Shown piece by piece: positions 1-8,429 of a stretch of DNA of 64,000 nt. Source of the DNA: Thermoleophilia bacterium SCSIO 60948 (GTDB taxonomy: Bacteria > Actinomycetota > Thermoleophilia > Solirubrobacterales > 70-9); contig CP053031.1 of assembly GCA_021496505.1 (NCBI GenBank), positions 2,038,001 through 2,102,000 on the forward strand, written 5' to 3'. Position numbers and translations under genes: made by a program. How positions within the stretch are numbered: position 1 is the first letter of the stretch; each line of letters starts with the position of its first letter. The notes beneath the pieces were generated by a model, which made no database searches, was not told the DNA's origin, and saw only the letters and a program-made list of their open reading frames with translations.

Positions 1-471
1 GTGGGCGATGATCTGATCGAGCCGGCCGCGGATGTCGATGATCTCCTTGGCGTGGATCTCGATGTCCGTCGCCTGACCCTGGAACCCAGCCGAGACCTGG
101 TGGATCAGGATCTTCGAGTTCGGGGTGGCGAGGCGCTTGCCCGCGGCCCCGCCGGCGAGCAGCAGCGCGCCCATGCTCATCGCGACGCCGACGCAGATGG
201 TCGAGACGTCGGGCTTGATGTACTGCATCGTGTCGTAGATCGCGAGGCCCGCGTACACCGACCCGCCGGGCGAGTTGATGTAGATCGAGACGTCCTTGTC
301 GGGGTCCTCGGACTCGAGGTGGATCAACTGCGCGACGATCAGGTTCGCGATGTCCTCGGTCACCGGGGTGCCGAGGAAGATGATCCGCTCGTTGAGCAGG
401 CGGGAGTAGATGTCGAAGGCACGCTCGCCACGCGAGGTCTGCTCGACGACCATTGGGACTAGAGGGCTCAT
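1..471 (-). CDS. clpP: ATP-dependent Clp protease proteolytic subunit (partial, C-terminus outside window)
   Basis: This is the serine peptidase barrel of the Clp protease, which degrades proteins unfolded by ClpX or ClpC in the cytoplasm. The visible 157 residues contain the oligomerisation and active-site core: [11 protein letters not shown] near residue 65, the nucleophile Ser99 in VAMSMGA, and the catalytic His124 in ILIHQ. The catalytic Asp and the C-terminus lie left of position 1. The start is the ATG at 469-471; an alternative ATG lies at 451-453. Trigger factor (1266-2738) is on the same strand upstream, as in the common tig-clpP-clpX order, but an RTX-like gene sits between them. 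Family assignment is secure. Confidence 0.96.
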   Translation of the reverse strand, partial: MSPLVPMVVEQTSRGERAFDIYSRLLNERIIFLGTPVTEDIANLIVAQLIHLESEDPDKDVSIYINSPGGSVYAGLAIYDTMQYIKPDVSTICVGVAMSMGALLLAGGAAGKRLATPNSKILIHQVSAGFQGQATDIEIHAKEIIDIRGRLDQIIAH

Positions 472-573
472 TGCAGCCGAGTCTATCCGCTGCCCTCGGC
501 GGCCCGATCGGGCGCGACGGCGGTCGGCGCGCGTTCGCCCGCGCCCGCCGACCGGCTCGCCGTGCGACCGTTT

Positions 574-1173
574 TCAGATGATCGGAAGCGCGTTCCTGGC
601 GCGCTCACAGTCCGGGTCGTGGAGGTCGTAGTCCCCCATCGGATCGTCGGGCTCGGGCTCACCCCCGTCGCACAGGTCCCCCTGTCCGTCGCCCCCGGCG
701 ATGACGTCCTCGTCGCCGTCACCGAACATGCGGTCCTTGGCGCCGCCGCCGCCGCGCACGTCGTCAGGACCCGGGCCGCCGCGGCCGACGTCGCGCCCGC
801 CACCGCCGGTGCGGATCGCGTCGCCTCCGCCCTGTCCCTTGACGGTGTCGCGCCCGCCCTCGCCGAACAGGCCGCCGTCGCTGCCGCCACCACCGGAGAT
901 GACGTCGTTGCCGTCGCCGCCGCAGACGTTGTCGTTACCGCCCTTGGCCTTGACCCGGTCGTTCCCCGCCCCGGCGATGATCACGTCGTCTCCGCTCGTA
1001 CCGGTGATCGTGTTGTCGCCGCCGCCACGGATGATCGTGGCGCTGAAGCCGTTGCAGCGCGGGGTTCCGCCCGCCGTCGCGCTACCGCCCGGCAGCACGA
1101 GCGCGGTTGCCACGAGCGCCACGAGCGCCGGTAGAGCCGCGGCGATAGCGGCACGCGAAAGGTTGAGCCTCAT
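574..1173 (-). CDS. Secreted RTX / hemolysin-type calcium-binding repeat protein
   Basis: Small exported protein of 199 residues. After a hydrophobic signal peptide of about 35 residues it is a run of Gly-Asp-rich nonapeptides (GTSGDDVI, GAGNDRVK, GGDGNDVI, GGGGRD and others), the signature of calcium-binding parallel beta-rolls. No enzymatic domain is visible, so it is a repeat-only protein. A C-terminal segment (CDGG...DPDC) has two Cys that may form a disulfide. The ATG at 1171-1173 is preferred over the upstream in-frame start at 1209 because GGGAGG lies just before it and the signal peptide begins there. It sits between tig and clpP on the same strand. Function beyond Ca2+ binding outside the cell is unknown. 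Confidence 0.85.
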   Translation of the reverse strand: MRLNLSRAAIAAALPALVALVATALVLPGGSATAGGTPRCNGFSATIIRGGGDNTITGTSGDDVIIAGAGNDRVKAKGGNDNVCGGDGNDVISGGGGSDGGLFGEGGRDTVKGQGGGDAIRTGGGGRDVGRGGPGPDDVRGGGGAKDRMFGDGDEDVIAGGDGQGDLCDGGEPEPDDPMGDYDLHDPDCERARNALPII

Positions 1174-1265
1174 CCCGGATCCCTCCCAAGTCTCGGTGGT
1201 CGGGGTCATCTAACCCCGAGCGGGCGGGGAGTGCAACCGGGAGAGACCGCGGACCGCGGCCCGCG

Positions 1266-2738
1266 CTAGTCGCGGCTTGGGGCCGTCTCCTCGGTCTCCT
1301 CGACCACGACCTCGGCCTCCGAGGGCTCCTCGTCGGGCATCGGCTCGGCCTCGTCGCCCGCGTCGGTCTCCTCGACGATGACCTCGGCCTCCGAGGGCTC
1401 CGCCTCGTCGGCGTCGTCGTCCTCGTCGGCGTCGGAGAGGACCGGCTCGGGCGCCGCCACCGGCTTCGCCTCCGCGATCACCAGGTCGGCGGCCTTGCGC
1501 AGACGCACGTCGTCGCGAAGCATCTGGTCGCGGCCGGACTTGCGCAGCTGCTTGAGGATCTTCTCGGGCTTGGTCTTCCCATCGCCCGGCCCGATCGCCT
1601 CGAGCAGCTCATCCTCGGTCGGCTCGATCTTCTCGGCGTCGGCGATCGCCTCCAGCGCGGCCTCGCGGCGCAGCGCGCGCTCGGCGTCGGCCCTGGCCTC
1701 GTCGATCAACTCGTCGCGCGTCTTGCCCTGCATCTGCAGGTACATCTCCGGGCTGATGCCGCGGTGGCCGAGCTGGTGCTCGACTCGCTCCCACATCTCC
1801 TCGGCGCGCGCCTGCGCGATCGCCTCGGGGATCTCCACCTCCGCCGCCTGCGCCGCCGCCTCGACCGCGGCCTCGCGGAACTCGGACTCGGCCCGCTGGT
1901 CGAGACCCTGGCGGAGCTTGCCCTCGATGTCGGAGCGCAGCTCGTCGATCGTGTCGAACTCCGAGGCGTCGGCGGCGAAGTCGTCGTCGAGCTCCGGGAG
2001 CTCCTTCTCGCGGACCTCCTTGACGGTGACCTCGAAGTTGGCGGTCTTGCCCGCTAGCTCCTCGGGCTGGTGGTCGTCGGGGAAGTCGACCTCGACCTCG
2101 ACGTCCTCGCCGGCCGCCTTGCCGGTCAGGCCCTGCTCGAACTCGGCCAGCAGGCCCTCGTTGCCGAGCTCGACGACGAAGTCCTGCGCGGTCGAGCCCT
2201 CGAAGGGCTCGCCTTCGACGGTGCCGGCGTAGTCGATCACGACCGCGTCGCCCGACTGGGCCGGCCGCTCGACCGGGTTCAGGCTCGCGAAGCCCTCGCG
2301 CAGACGGTCGAGCTCGGCCGCGATTGCCTCGTCGGGCACCGTCGGGTCGGCCTTCGGGACCTCGAGGCCCTTGTAGTCGCCGATCTCCGCGGTCGGGCGG
2401 ACGCCGACCTCGATCGAGAACGACAGACCCTTGCCCTCCTCCGGAAGCTCCTCGACGTTCAGGTCGGGCTCGCCGATCGGGGTGATCTCGGCCTCGAGGA
2501 TCGCCTGCTCGTACCACTGCGGCATCGCCTCGCGAAGCGCCTGGTCGAGGACGGACTCGCGGCCCAACTGCTGGATCACCAGTGGGGCGGGCACCTTGCC
2601 GGGGCGGAACCCGGGCACGCGCATCTCGCGGCCGAGGGCGGTCGCGGCCTTCGTCACCTGGCGCTCGAGGTCCTCGGCGGGCACCTCGACTTCGATTCGA
2701 ACCCGCGACTCGGGCAGGTCGGAGAGCTCGGTCTTCAT
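1266..2738 (-). CDS. tig: Trigger factor, ribosome-associated chaperone
   Basis: Peptidyl-prolyl isomerase/chaperone that binds nascent chains at the ribosome exit tunnel. The N-terminal domain carries the ribosome-binding signature as VPGFRPGK (near residues 41-48). An FKBP-like PPIase domain follows (about 160-245, with GDAVVIDYAGTVEGEPFEG), then the helical C-terminal chaperone domain. At 490 residues it is longer than the usual 430-450 because of a highly acidic tail that contains a duplicated EPSEAEV-VEET motif. The ATG at 2736-2738 is the natural start. The downstream RTX gene and clpP are on the same strand. Assignment is secure; the role of the acidic tail is not known. Confidence 0.96.
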   Translation of the reverse strand: MKTELSDLPESRVRIEVEVPAEDLERQVTKAATALGREMRVPGFRPGKVPAPLVIQQLGRESVLDQALREAMPQWYEQAILEAEITPIGEPDLNVEELPEEGKGLSFSIEVGVRPTAEIGDYKGLEVPKADPTVPDEAIAAELDRLREGFASLNPVERPAQSGDAVVIDYAGTVEGEPFEGSTAQDFVVELGNEGLLAEFEQGLTGKAAGEDVEVEVDFPDDHQPEELAGKTANFEVTVKEVREKELPELDDDFAADASEFDTIDELRSDIEGKLRQGLDQRAESEFREAAVEAAAQAAEVEIPEAIAQARAEEMWERVEHQLGHRGISPEMYLQMQGKTRDELIDEARADAERALRREAALEAIADAEKIEPTEDELLEAIGPGDGKTKPEKILKQLRKSGRDQMLRDDVRLRKAADLVIAEAKPVAAPEPVLSDADEDDDADEAEPSEAEVIVEETDAGDEAEPMPDEEPSEAEVVVEETEETAPSRD

Positions 2739-2750
2739 CGCGCGTAGAAC

Positions 2751-2903
2751 CTAGCGACGGCCGCGCCGGGCGGCGATCCGATCCATCACGGCCCAGCGCC
2801 ACCAGAGGACCGAAGCGTCGGCGAGAAAGGCCGCGACGCGACCCAGCGGGCCGGTGACGAGCCAGACGCCGAGGCGCTCGACCGCGCCGGGGGCGCGGCT
2901 CAC
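2751..2903 (-). CDS. Tiny hypothetical protein coupled to the spermidine-synthase-like gene
   Basis: A 50-residue ORF starting at a GTG (2901-2903) that overlaps the TGA stop of the upstream membrane/spermidine-synthase gene in the form GTGA. This suggests translational coupling. It encodes one amphipathic-to-hydrophobic stretch (LGVWLVTGPLGRVAAFLADA) followed by WWRW and a basic end (RIAARRGRR). It may be a small peripheral or single-pass membrane protein. No family is recognised. A longer in-frame reading starts at 2945 but lies inside the upstream gene. Support is the overlap geometry and the short 12-base distance to tig; it could be a chance ORF. Confidence 0.4.
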   Translation of the reverse strand: MSRAPGAVERLGVWLVTGPLGRVAAFLADASVLWWRWAVMDRIAARRGRR

Positions 2904-4456
2904 TGCTCGGCTGCGTAGCCGAGGATCGACGCGTCGATCAGCCACTCGACCGGCGCCTTGTCGTCCGTGTAGACCGTCCCGCCAGGCAGCCGCGGGCCGA
3001 GCTCGTAGGCCGATGCGTCGGCGATCGACTCGAGCTCCGGCGGGAAGTCCTCGGCCGCCTCGCGCAACGTCTCGGCGGAGATCTCGCCGTCGCTGCCGAG
3101 CAGGATCGTGTTCGTCGGCTCGATCGGATCACGGGCGACATTGGCGAAGACCTCGTTCATCGTCCGGCCGAGGACGGTCTCGAGGTCGTCGGACCCCTCG
3201 GGGTGACCGGCGTTGACCATGACGACGCCGCCCGGCGCGAGCTTCTCCTTGGCCTCGGCGAAGAACTCGGTCGTCGTCAGGTAGAACGGGATGTAGGGCT
3301 GGTGGTAGGCGTCGACGAGGATCGCGTCGTAGCCACCCTCGGAGCTGCGAAGCCAGGGTCGCGCGTCCTCGTTGAAGACGGTCAGGTTCTCGTTCGAGCC
3401 CATGTCGAAGTACTCGCGCCCGACCTCCTGGAGCTCGGGATCGATCTCGACCGCGTCGACGACGGTGTCGGGGAAGTACTCGCCGTAGGCGCGAGCGGTG
3501 GTCCCCGCGGCGTTGCCGAGGATCGCGATCCGCTCGGGCGGCTCGGTCGAGCGCGTGAACGGAAGCACGAGGTAGCCGTCCCAGACGTCGCCGGTGAGCA
3601 CGGTTCCGGGCTTCATCAGCGAATGGACGGCCTGGCCCTCGTTGAGCTCGAGGATCCGTGAGCCGTCGTCGCGATCGATCACGCGGATGTACTGGTGCTC
3701 GGACTCGTCCTCGAAGACGATCTCGCCGTCGGCCTGAGACTTGAGCGTGCCGACGGGGATCGCGAGTGCGGCGGCGATCAGCGCTGGAACGACGAGCCAG
3801 CGACGCCGCAGGCCGAGCGCCGCGACGAGCCCGATTACGAGCGCGAAGCAGATGAACGTCCGCTGGGTCCCGAGGAACGGGATCAGCAGGAGCGCCGAGA
3901 GCATCGTCCCGAGCAGCGAGCCGATCGTCGAGACCGCGTAGAGGCGACCGGCGACCTTGCCTGCATCGCGGACACTCGAGACGGCGAGGCGAAGCGCCCA
4001 CGGCGACGCCGTGCCGAGCAGGACCACCGGCACCGCGACGAGCGCGAGGACACCGAAGAAGGAGCCGATGAAGGTGCCGGCGGAGATCTCGTCGAGGGCG
4101 GAGACCGAGGCGTTGAACAGTGGCTGGGCCACGAACGGGATCAGCGCGATCAGGACCGAGGCGACGAGGATCACCGCGCAGAGCGCCGGCAGCTCGGGAC
4201 GGCGGTCCGAGAGCTTGCCGCCGAGCCAGTAGCCGATCGACAGCGCGACCAAGACGACACCGATCGTGTTCGCCCAGACGATCGTCGAGTCGCCGAAGAA
4301 CGGGCTCATCAGCCGGGCGGCCGCGATCTCGGCGCCGAGGCTGCCGGTACCGACGACCAGGACGAGGAGCGTCAGGTAGCGCGCGGACACGCGCGCCTCC
4401 GCCTTCCCGGCGGCCGGCGCGGCGGAGCCGGCGGCTGGGGATGCGACGTCGGACAA
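2900..4456 (-). CDS. Fused membrane (MFS-like) / spermidine-synthase-like protein
   Basis: A 518-residue protein. The N-terminal half (about residues 25-240) has seven or more hydrophobic helices starting at LTLLVLVVGTGSLGAEIAAARLM, the typical beginning of the fused MFS/spermidine synthase family. The C-terminal half has a Rossmann-like SpeE fold with AILGNAAGTTARAY, VEIDPEL and DARPWLR...YDAILVDAY. The nucleotide loop is GNAAGTT rather than GGGxG, so true aminopropyltransferase activity is uncertain. Substrates of this fusion family are not established. A 50-residue ORF follows in a 4-base overlap. Start is the ATG at 4454-4456. Confidence 0.85.
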   Translation of the reverse strand: MSDVASPAAGSAAPAAGKAEARVSARYLTLLVLVVGTGSLGAEIAAARLMSPFFGDSTIVWANTIGVVLVALSIGYWLGGKLSDRRPELPALCAVILVASVLIALIPFVAQPLFNASVSALDEISAGTFIGSFFGVLALVAVPVVLLGTASPWALRLAVSSVRDAGKVAGRLYAVSTIGSLLGTMLSALLLIPFLGTQRTFICFALVIGLVAALGLRRRWLVVPALIAAALAIPVGTLKSQADGEIVFEDESEHQYIRVIDRDDGSRILELNEGQAVHSLMKPGTVLTGDVWDGYLVLPFTRSTEPPERIAILGNAAGTTARAYGEYFPDTVVDAVEIDPELQEVGREYFDMGSNENLTVFNEDARPWLRSSEGGYDAILVDAYHQPYIPFYLTTTEFFAEAKEKLAPGGVVMVNAGHPEGSDDLETVLGRTMNEVFANVARDPIEPTNTILLGSDGEISAETLREAAEDFPPELESIADASAYELGPRLPGGTVYTDDKAPVEWLIDASILGYAAEQ

Positions 4457-4508
4457 GGCGCCGCTCAGGCTAGCGACGGACCCTTAAGAAGTTGTGCGGG
4501 CGCCGGAC

Positions 4509-5501
4509 TCAGGAGCCGCCGGCGCCGAGCCAGTCGATGCGACGGAAGAAGCGGTAGAGCGCGAGAACGCTGAGCGCCATGACCGCAAGCGCGAGCGGAT
4601 AGCCGAAGTGGGTGTCGAGCTCGGGCATGTAGCGGAAGTTCATCCCGTAGACCGAGGCGATGAAGGTCGGCACGGCGATGATCGCCGCCCAGGCCGAGAT
4701 CGACCGTACGACCGCGTTCTGTCGCACGCCGAGCAGCGCCAGGTTGGCCTCGAGGATCGAGGTCAGCAACTCGCGTTGTGAGTTGATGCGCTCGTTGGCG
4801 CGGCGGACGTGGTCGGCGACGTCGCGGAAGAAGCGGCGCATCTGCTCTGAGACCTGGGCGTAGTTGCCGCGCTCGACCGACTCGAGCGGCAGCTGGAGCG
4901 GCTGCACCGCGCGCTGGAAGGTGATCACCTCGCGCTTGAGGAAGTAGATCCGCTGGGTCGAGTCGCCCTTCTGGGTGAAGATCGCCTCCTCGACCTCGCC
5001 GATGTCGTTGTCGATCCCCTCGACGACGGGCTCGTAGTCGTCGACGACCTTGTCGACGATCGCCCAGGCGACCGACACCGGCCCCTCACGCAGCAGCTCC
5101 GGTCGCGCCTCCAGCCGCTCGCGCGCACTTCGCAGGTCGCACGGATGCCCGTGGCGGACGCTGATCGCGTAGCCCGAGCCGAGGAAGATGTGGATCTCGC
5201 CGAAGTGGACCGACTCCTCGGCGTCGTCGTAGGCGGCGCTTCGCAGCACGACGAAGATCGAGTCGCCGTAGCCCTCGATCTTCGGGCGCTGGTGTTGGTT
5301 GGCCGCGTCCTCGACAGCGAGCTCGTGGAGGTCGAAGAGCTCGCCGACACGAGTCAGCTCTTCGGGCTCGGGGTCGAGCAGGCCGAGCCAGACGAAGTCG
5401 CCCCCTCCCCCTGTACGCGCGGCCGCCGCGGCGTCCTCGAGGCTCAGCTCCTCGCTCGCCTGGCGCTCGCCATCGCGGTAGTGGGCGCAATCGACGATCA
5501 C
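4509..5501 (-). CDS. corA: CorA-family magnesium/divalent cation transporter
   Basis: Homopentameric inner-membrane channel for Mg2+ (also Co2+ and Ni2+ in the family). The N-terminal two thirds form the cytoplasmic domain with long acidic helices (DNDIGEVEEAIF). Two transmembrane helices lie at the C-terminus, the first ending in the diagnostic YGMNF motif followed by MPEL in the periplasmic loop. The cytoplasmic tail FRRIDWLG is short and positively charged. Length (330 aa) is normal. The GTG at 5499-5501 is the longest start. It is a single gene on the leftward strand. Confidence 0.94.
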   Translation of the reverse strand: MIVDCAHYRDGERQASEELSLEDAAAAARTGGGGDFVWLGLLDPEPEELTRVGELFDLHELAVEDAANQHQRPKIEGYGDSIFVVLRSAAYDDAEESVHFGEIHIFLGSGYAISVRHGHPCDLRSARERLEARPELLREGPVSVAWAIVDKVVDDYEPVVEGIDNDIGEVEEAIFTQKGDSTQRIYFLKREVITFQRAVQPLQLPLESVERGNYAQVSEQMRRFFRDVADHVRRANERINSQRELLTSILEANLALLGVRQNAVVRSISAWAAIIAVPTFIASVYGMNFRYMPELDTHFGYPLALAVMALSVLALYRFFRRIDWLGAGGS

Positions 5502-5566
5502 GGGGCGGCGTTCGGCGCGGGTCGCGGCCCTCCTGCGCCTGAGAGCGACCGTCCGGCCCGCCGGGC

Positions 5567-6460
5567 CTACCGCTCCGTGGGTAGGAATGCGCGCGGAACG
5601 TCCGTACCTCCGTAGGGGTTCTCACCCCAGCAGGCCAGCGTGCGATCGCGGTGCAGCGCACAAGCGTGATCGCTGAACGCATACAGGCTGACGCCGATGA
5701 AGCGCCCGGGCGCTGGGTCAGCGACCGGCTCGCTGAAGTCACCACCGCAGATCAACGATCCCCCACCCTTCGGAAGCGCGCAGTAGTTCCTCCAGCCGAC
5801 CCGCGTCTGTCCGGCGATTTTGCGATCGAGCTGACTGACGAGTCCATCCTCGTCAGAGCCCCAGCAGCTCAGCCGACCCGAGCGCTTCTGGGCGCATGCC
5901 GAGTAGGCGCCTGTCGTGACCGACTTGAACTCGCCGGTGGGCGCCATCGTTTGTCCCTCCTCGTCCTCGCCCCAGCACTCGACCCGGCCGCTCGGGCGCA
6001 GGCCGCAGGCGAAATCGCCGCCCATGGATACCGAGCGGAACTTCCCGCCCGGAACGCCGTCGCGATACGGGTCGTAACCAAAGCAGTCGACCTTGCCGGT
6101 CGGGCGGACCCCGCAATTCCCGTAGTAGCCGGCGGTGAGCCTGCGCCACCTGCCCGGCGCCTTCGTCGCATTGACGCTCGGGTCGCCCCAGCAGACTGCC
6201 CGGCCGCTGCGCTTCAGCGCGCAGGCGTGGTAGTTGCCGACGGTCAGCTGCTCGAACTTCGCCGTCGGCTCGTTCTCGAGCCCGTAGCTCGGCTCGCCAC
6301 CCCAACAGGTCACCTTGCCGGTCTTCGCGAGAGCGCAGCTGAATGCGTCCCCCACCCCGAACTGCTTGACCTCGGCTGCCGACGCGGGCGCGGCGAGCAG
6401 CGACGCGCCGAGTGCGCCGAAGGTCGCCGCGACGGCCAGCAATCCGATCACGCGCTTCAC
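5567..6460 (-). CDS. Secreted RCC1-like repeat protein with Cys pairs
   Basis: 297-residue exported protein with a signal peptide (about residues 1-28, ending ASAA). It then has roughly seven blades of the pattern CALxxxGxVxCWG (for example SCALAKTGKVTCWG, HACALKRSGRAVCWG, ACGLRPSGRVECWG). This is the extracellular, Cys-containing RCC1/BLIP-II variant that forms a beta-propeller, with paired Cys likely forming disulfides in each blade. No catalytic residues are apparent; a binding or scaffold role is inferred. The GTG start at 6458-6460 is preceded by GGGGGAGCGATC, a good ribosome binding site. Confidence 0.85.
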   Translation of the reverse strand: MKRVIGLLAVAATFGALGASLLAAPASAAEVKQFGVGDAFSCALAKTGKVTCWGGEPSYGLENEPTAKFEQLTVGNYHACALKRSGRAVCWGDPSVNATKAPGRWRRLTAGYYGNCGVRPTGKVDCFGYDPYRDGVPGGKFRSVSMGGDFACGLRPSGRVECWGEDEEGQTMAPTGEFKSVTTGAYSACAQKRSGRLSCWGSDEDGLVSQLDRKIAGQTRVGWRNYCALPKGGGSLICGGDFSEPVADPAPGRFIGVSLYAFSDHACALHRDRTLACWGENPYGGTDVPRAFLPTER

Positions 6461-6585
6461 GATCGCTCCCCCGAAGTCGGTTCGACAAGCTTCGGCTGCC
6501 GCCCAGAGCAGCCGACGACCCGACCCTAGACGCTCAGGGGACCCACACGACCGAGGTCTTTTCTGCCTCCGACCGAGGGGTTCGC

Positions 6586-7146
6586 TCAGCCGAACGAGAC
6601 CTGCGGCGCCGAGCGCTCCGCAGCGTTCTCGATCTCGAAGAACTCGCGTGCCGTGAATCCGCCCTGGTTGGCGACGATCGAGTTCGGGAAGATCTGGATC
6701 TTCGTGTTGTAGGACTGCACGTTCGAGTTGTAGATCCGGCGCGAGGCCTGGATCTCGTCCTCGATCTCCGACAGGTTGCGCGACAGCTGCTGGAAGTTCT
6801 CGGTCGCCCGCAGGTCGGGGTAGTTCTCCGCGACGGCGCGAAGGTCGGTGAGGGCGTTGGTCAGGTTGCCCTCGGCCGAGCTCGCCTCCTGCGGCGTGTT
6901 GGCGCGCATCGCCTCCGCGCGGGCGTCGGTGACGCGGGTGAAGGTCTGCTGCTCGTGGGTCGCATAGCCCTTGACGGTCTCGACGAGGTTCGGGACAAGG
7001 TCGTGGCGGCGCTTGAGCTGGACGTCGATGCCCGACCAGGCCTCGTCGACTCGGTTCCGCGATCCGATCATCGAGTTGCGGATCAGGATGTAGATGAGCC
7101 CGATCAGGACGATCAGGACCACGACGACGATGATTGCGATCAGCAC
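6586..7146 (-). CDS. LemA family protein
   Basis: 186-residue protein with one N-terminal transmembrane segment (LIAIIVVVVLIVLIGLIYIL), followed by the long helical LemA domain. Recognisable features include the NRVDEAWSGIDVQLKRRHDL segment, LVPNLVETVKGYATHE, and a C-terminal YN..V..YNTKIQIFPNSIVA block. LemA proteins are membrane-anchored with the helical bundle outside the cytoplasm; the precise biochemical role is not established. Start GTG at 7144-7146. The neighbouring genes do not add functional context. Confidence 0.93.
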   Translation of the reverse strand: MLIAIIVVVVLIVLIGLIYILIRNSMIGSRNRVDEAWSGIDVQLKRRHDLVPNLVETVKGYATHEQQTFTRVTDARAEAMRANTPQEASSAEGNLTNALTDLRAVAENYPDLRATENFQQLSRNLSEIEDEIQASRRIYNSNVQSYNTKIQIFPNSIVANQGGFTAREFFEIENAAERSAPQVSFG

Positions 7147-7221
7147 TTGGCGGGCTCCGGCTCTGTCGGCGTTTGAAGCGTCAGAGCTTTCTACACCGGC
7201 GAGCGGCGCGGCGCAAAGCGC

Positions 7222-7848
7222 TTAGCGCCCGGCCGACTCGCGTCGCAGCAGCTCGCGCTTCATCTCCGGCCCGCCCGCGTAGTGGCCGATCCCGCCGCCG
7301 GAGCGGACGATGCGATGACACGGGACGACGATCGGGATCGGATTCCGACCGCAGGCGCTGCCGGCAGCGCGGTGCGCGCGCGGATTGCCGGCGCGCGTCG
7401 CGAGCTCGGCGTAGGTGATGACCTCGCCGAACGGAACCGACTCGATCCCGCGCTGCGCCCTCGCGGCGAAGCCTTCGCCCGAGAGGCGACGATCGAGATC
7501 GAGGTCGAATTCGTGGCGGGCGCCGCCGAAGTACTCGTCGAGCTCGCGGCGGGCGCGATCGAGCCTGCGCGGGAGCTCGACGAGCCGCGGCGACACCCGT
7601 GCGGCGAGCTCGGCGAGCGCCGCGTCGCGATCGACGGTCGGCAGCGCGATCCGCACGAGCCCGCGCGGCGTCGCGGCGAGCAGCAGCTCGCCGAACGGCG
7701 AGTCGGCCGTCGCGATCGCCACGTCGGCGAGGCCCTCGCGGTCGGCACGCTCGGCCAGCGCCATCCGCGCGGCGTGCGTCAACTCGGCCGGGTCGTTCGC
7801 GGCTCGAAGCGCCACCTCGAGTCGCTCGGTTGATCGGGCGTCGGTCAT
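7222..7848 (-). CDS. ogt: Methylated-DNA-[protein]-cysteine S-methyltransferase
   Basis: Suicide DNA-repair protein that transfers alkyl groups from O6-alkylguanine (and O4-alkylthymine) to its own Cys. The C-terminal DNA-binding/active domain has the hallmark PCHRIV with the acceptor Cys, preceded by the helix-turn-helix region (FGEVITYAELATRAG, ACGRNPIPIV). An N-terminal extension (about 50 residues) precedes the RNase H-like domain. The ATG at 7846-7848 overlaps the stop of the upstream ECF sigma gene in a 4-base ATGA arrangement, so the two are translationally coupled. The sigma factor may control an alkylation or stress response that includes this gene; that is inference. Confidence 0.94.
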   Translation of the reverse strand: MTDARSTERLEVALRAANDPAELTHAARMALAERADREGLADVAIATADSPFGELLLAATPRGLVRIALPTVDRDAALAELAARVSPRLVELPRRLDRARRELDEYFGGARHEFDLDLDRRLSGEGFAARAQRGIESVPFGEVITYAELATRAGNPRAHRAAGSACGRNPIPIVVPCHRIVRSGGGIGHYAGGPEMKRELLRRESAGR

Positions 7849-8354
7849 CGAAGCTCCTTCGGATAGCGGTCGCGAAGCGTTGCGAGTCCGTCGGCGACCC
7901 GGCGCCGGGCTGCCTGCTCGCTGCAGTCGAGAGCGACGCCCACCTCCCGGTAGGAGAGGTCGGCGAAGAAGCGCAGCGATACGGCCGCGCGCTGGCCGTC
8001 GGCGAGGGCGGCGACCTGACGGCGCAGGTCGGCGGCTTCGAGCCGGTCGGGGTCGGAGGCCGCCGGTTCGGGCGGCTCGGCGAGACTGAGCGGGCGCCTC
8101 GCCGCGGCGCGGTGGTGATCGATCGCCTTGTTGTGGGCGATCCGGAAGATCCAGCCCGGACCGGGTGCGGGCAGGCCCGGCTCCCAGGCGCGCAGCGCGG
8201 CGATGAAGGCCTCCTGGAAGACGTCATCGGCGGCGTCGCGGCCGACCGTCGAGCGCAGGTAGGCGAGCACCGCGCCGGCGTGCTCGTCGAGGTAGCGATC
8301 GAACGGCCCCGGCGGGGCCGCGCGCTTCTGGGTCTGGTGCGTCCGGCTGGGCAT
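7845..8354 (-). CDS. ECF-type RNA polymerase sigma factor
   Basis: 169-residue sigma-70 family protein. Region 2 covers about residues 15-85, with DAADDVFQEAFIAALR and FRIAHNKAIDHHRA. Region 4 covers about 105-165, with ALADGQRAAVSLRFFADLSYREVGVALDCSEQAARRRV, a helix-turn-helix that reads the -35 element. It is translationally coupled to ogt downstream. No anti-sigma gene is adjacent, so control may act at expression level. The start ATG (8352-8354) lies inside one arm of a perfect 8-bp inverted repeat, which could limit translation. Confidence 0.92.
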   Translation of the reverse strand: MPSRTHQTQKRAAPPGPFDRYLDEHAGAVLAYLRSTVGRDAADDVFQEAFIAALRAWEPGLPAPGPGWIFRIAHNKAIDHHRAAARRPLSLAEPPEPAASDPDRLEAADLRRQVAALADGQRAAVSLRFFADLSYREVGVALDCSEQAARRRVADGLATLRDRYPKELR

Positions 8355-8400
8355 CGCTCTCGAGTGAATGACGATGCCCGACCTCGCGGCGTGAGGTCGG
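8349..8400 (-). promoter_or_regulatory. Tandem stem-loops over the start of the ECF sigma gene
   Basis: Two adjacent perfect 8-bp inverted repeats. Arms 8349-8356/8372-8379 enclose the sigma-factor start codon in one arm; arms 8378-8385/8393-8400 lie just upstream. In the leftward transcript these could be an RNA structure occluding the start, or the second could terminate the upstream LysM/VanY gene, which ends at 8430. Function is inferred only from the geometry. Confidence 0.45.
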
Positions 8401-8429
8401 TTCCTAGGCGCGGGACCCGCGGATCGGGA

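Noticed and set aside
3695-4573. Long plus-strand frames opposite the spermidine-synthase-like, PhoD and MFS genes
   Set aside because: Shadow frames rich in Arg, Asp and Gly typical of high-GC antisense; the opposite strand carries clear domain motifs.
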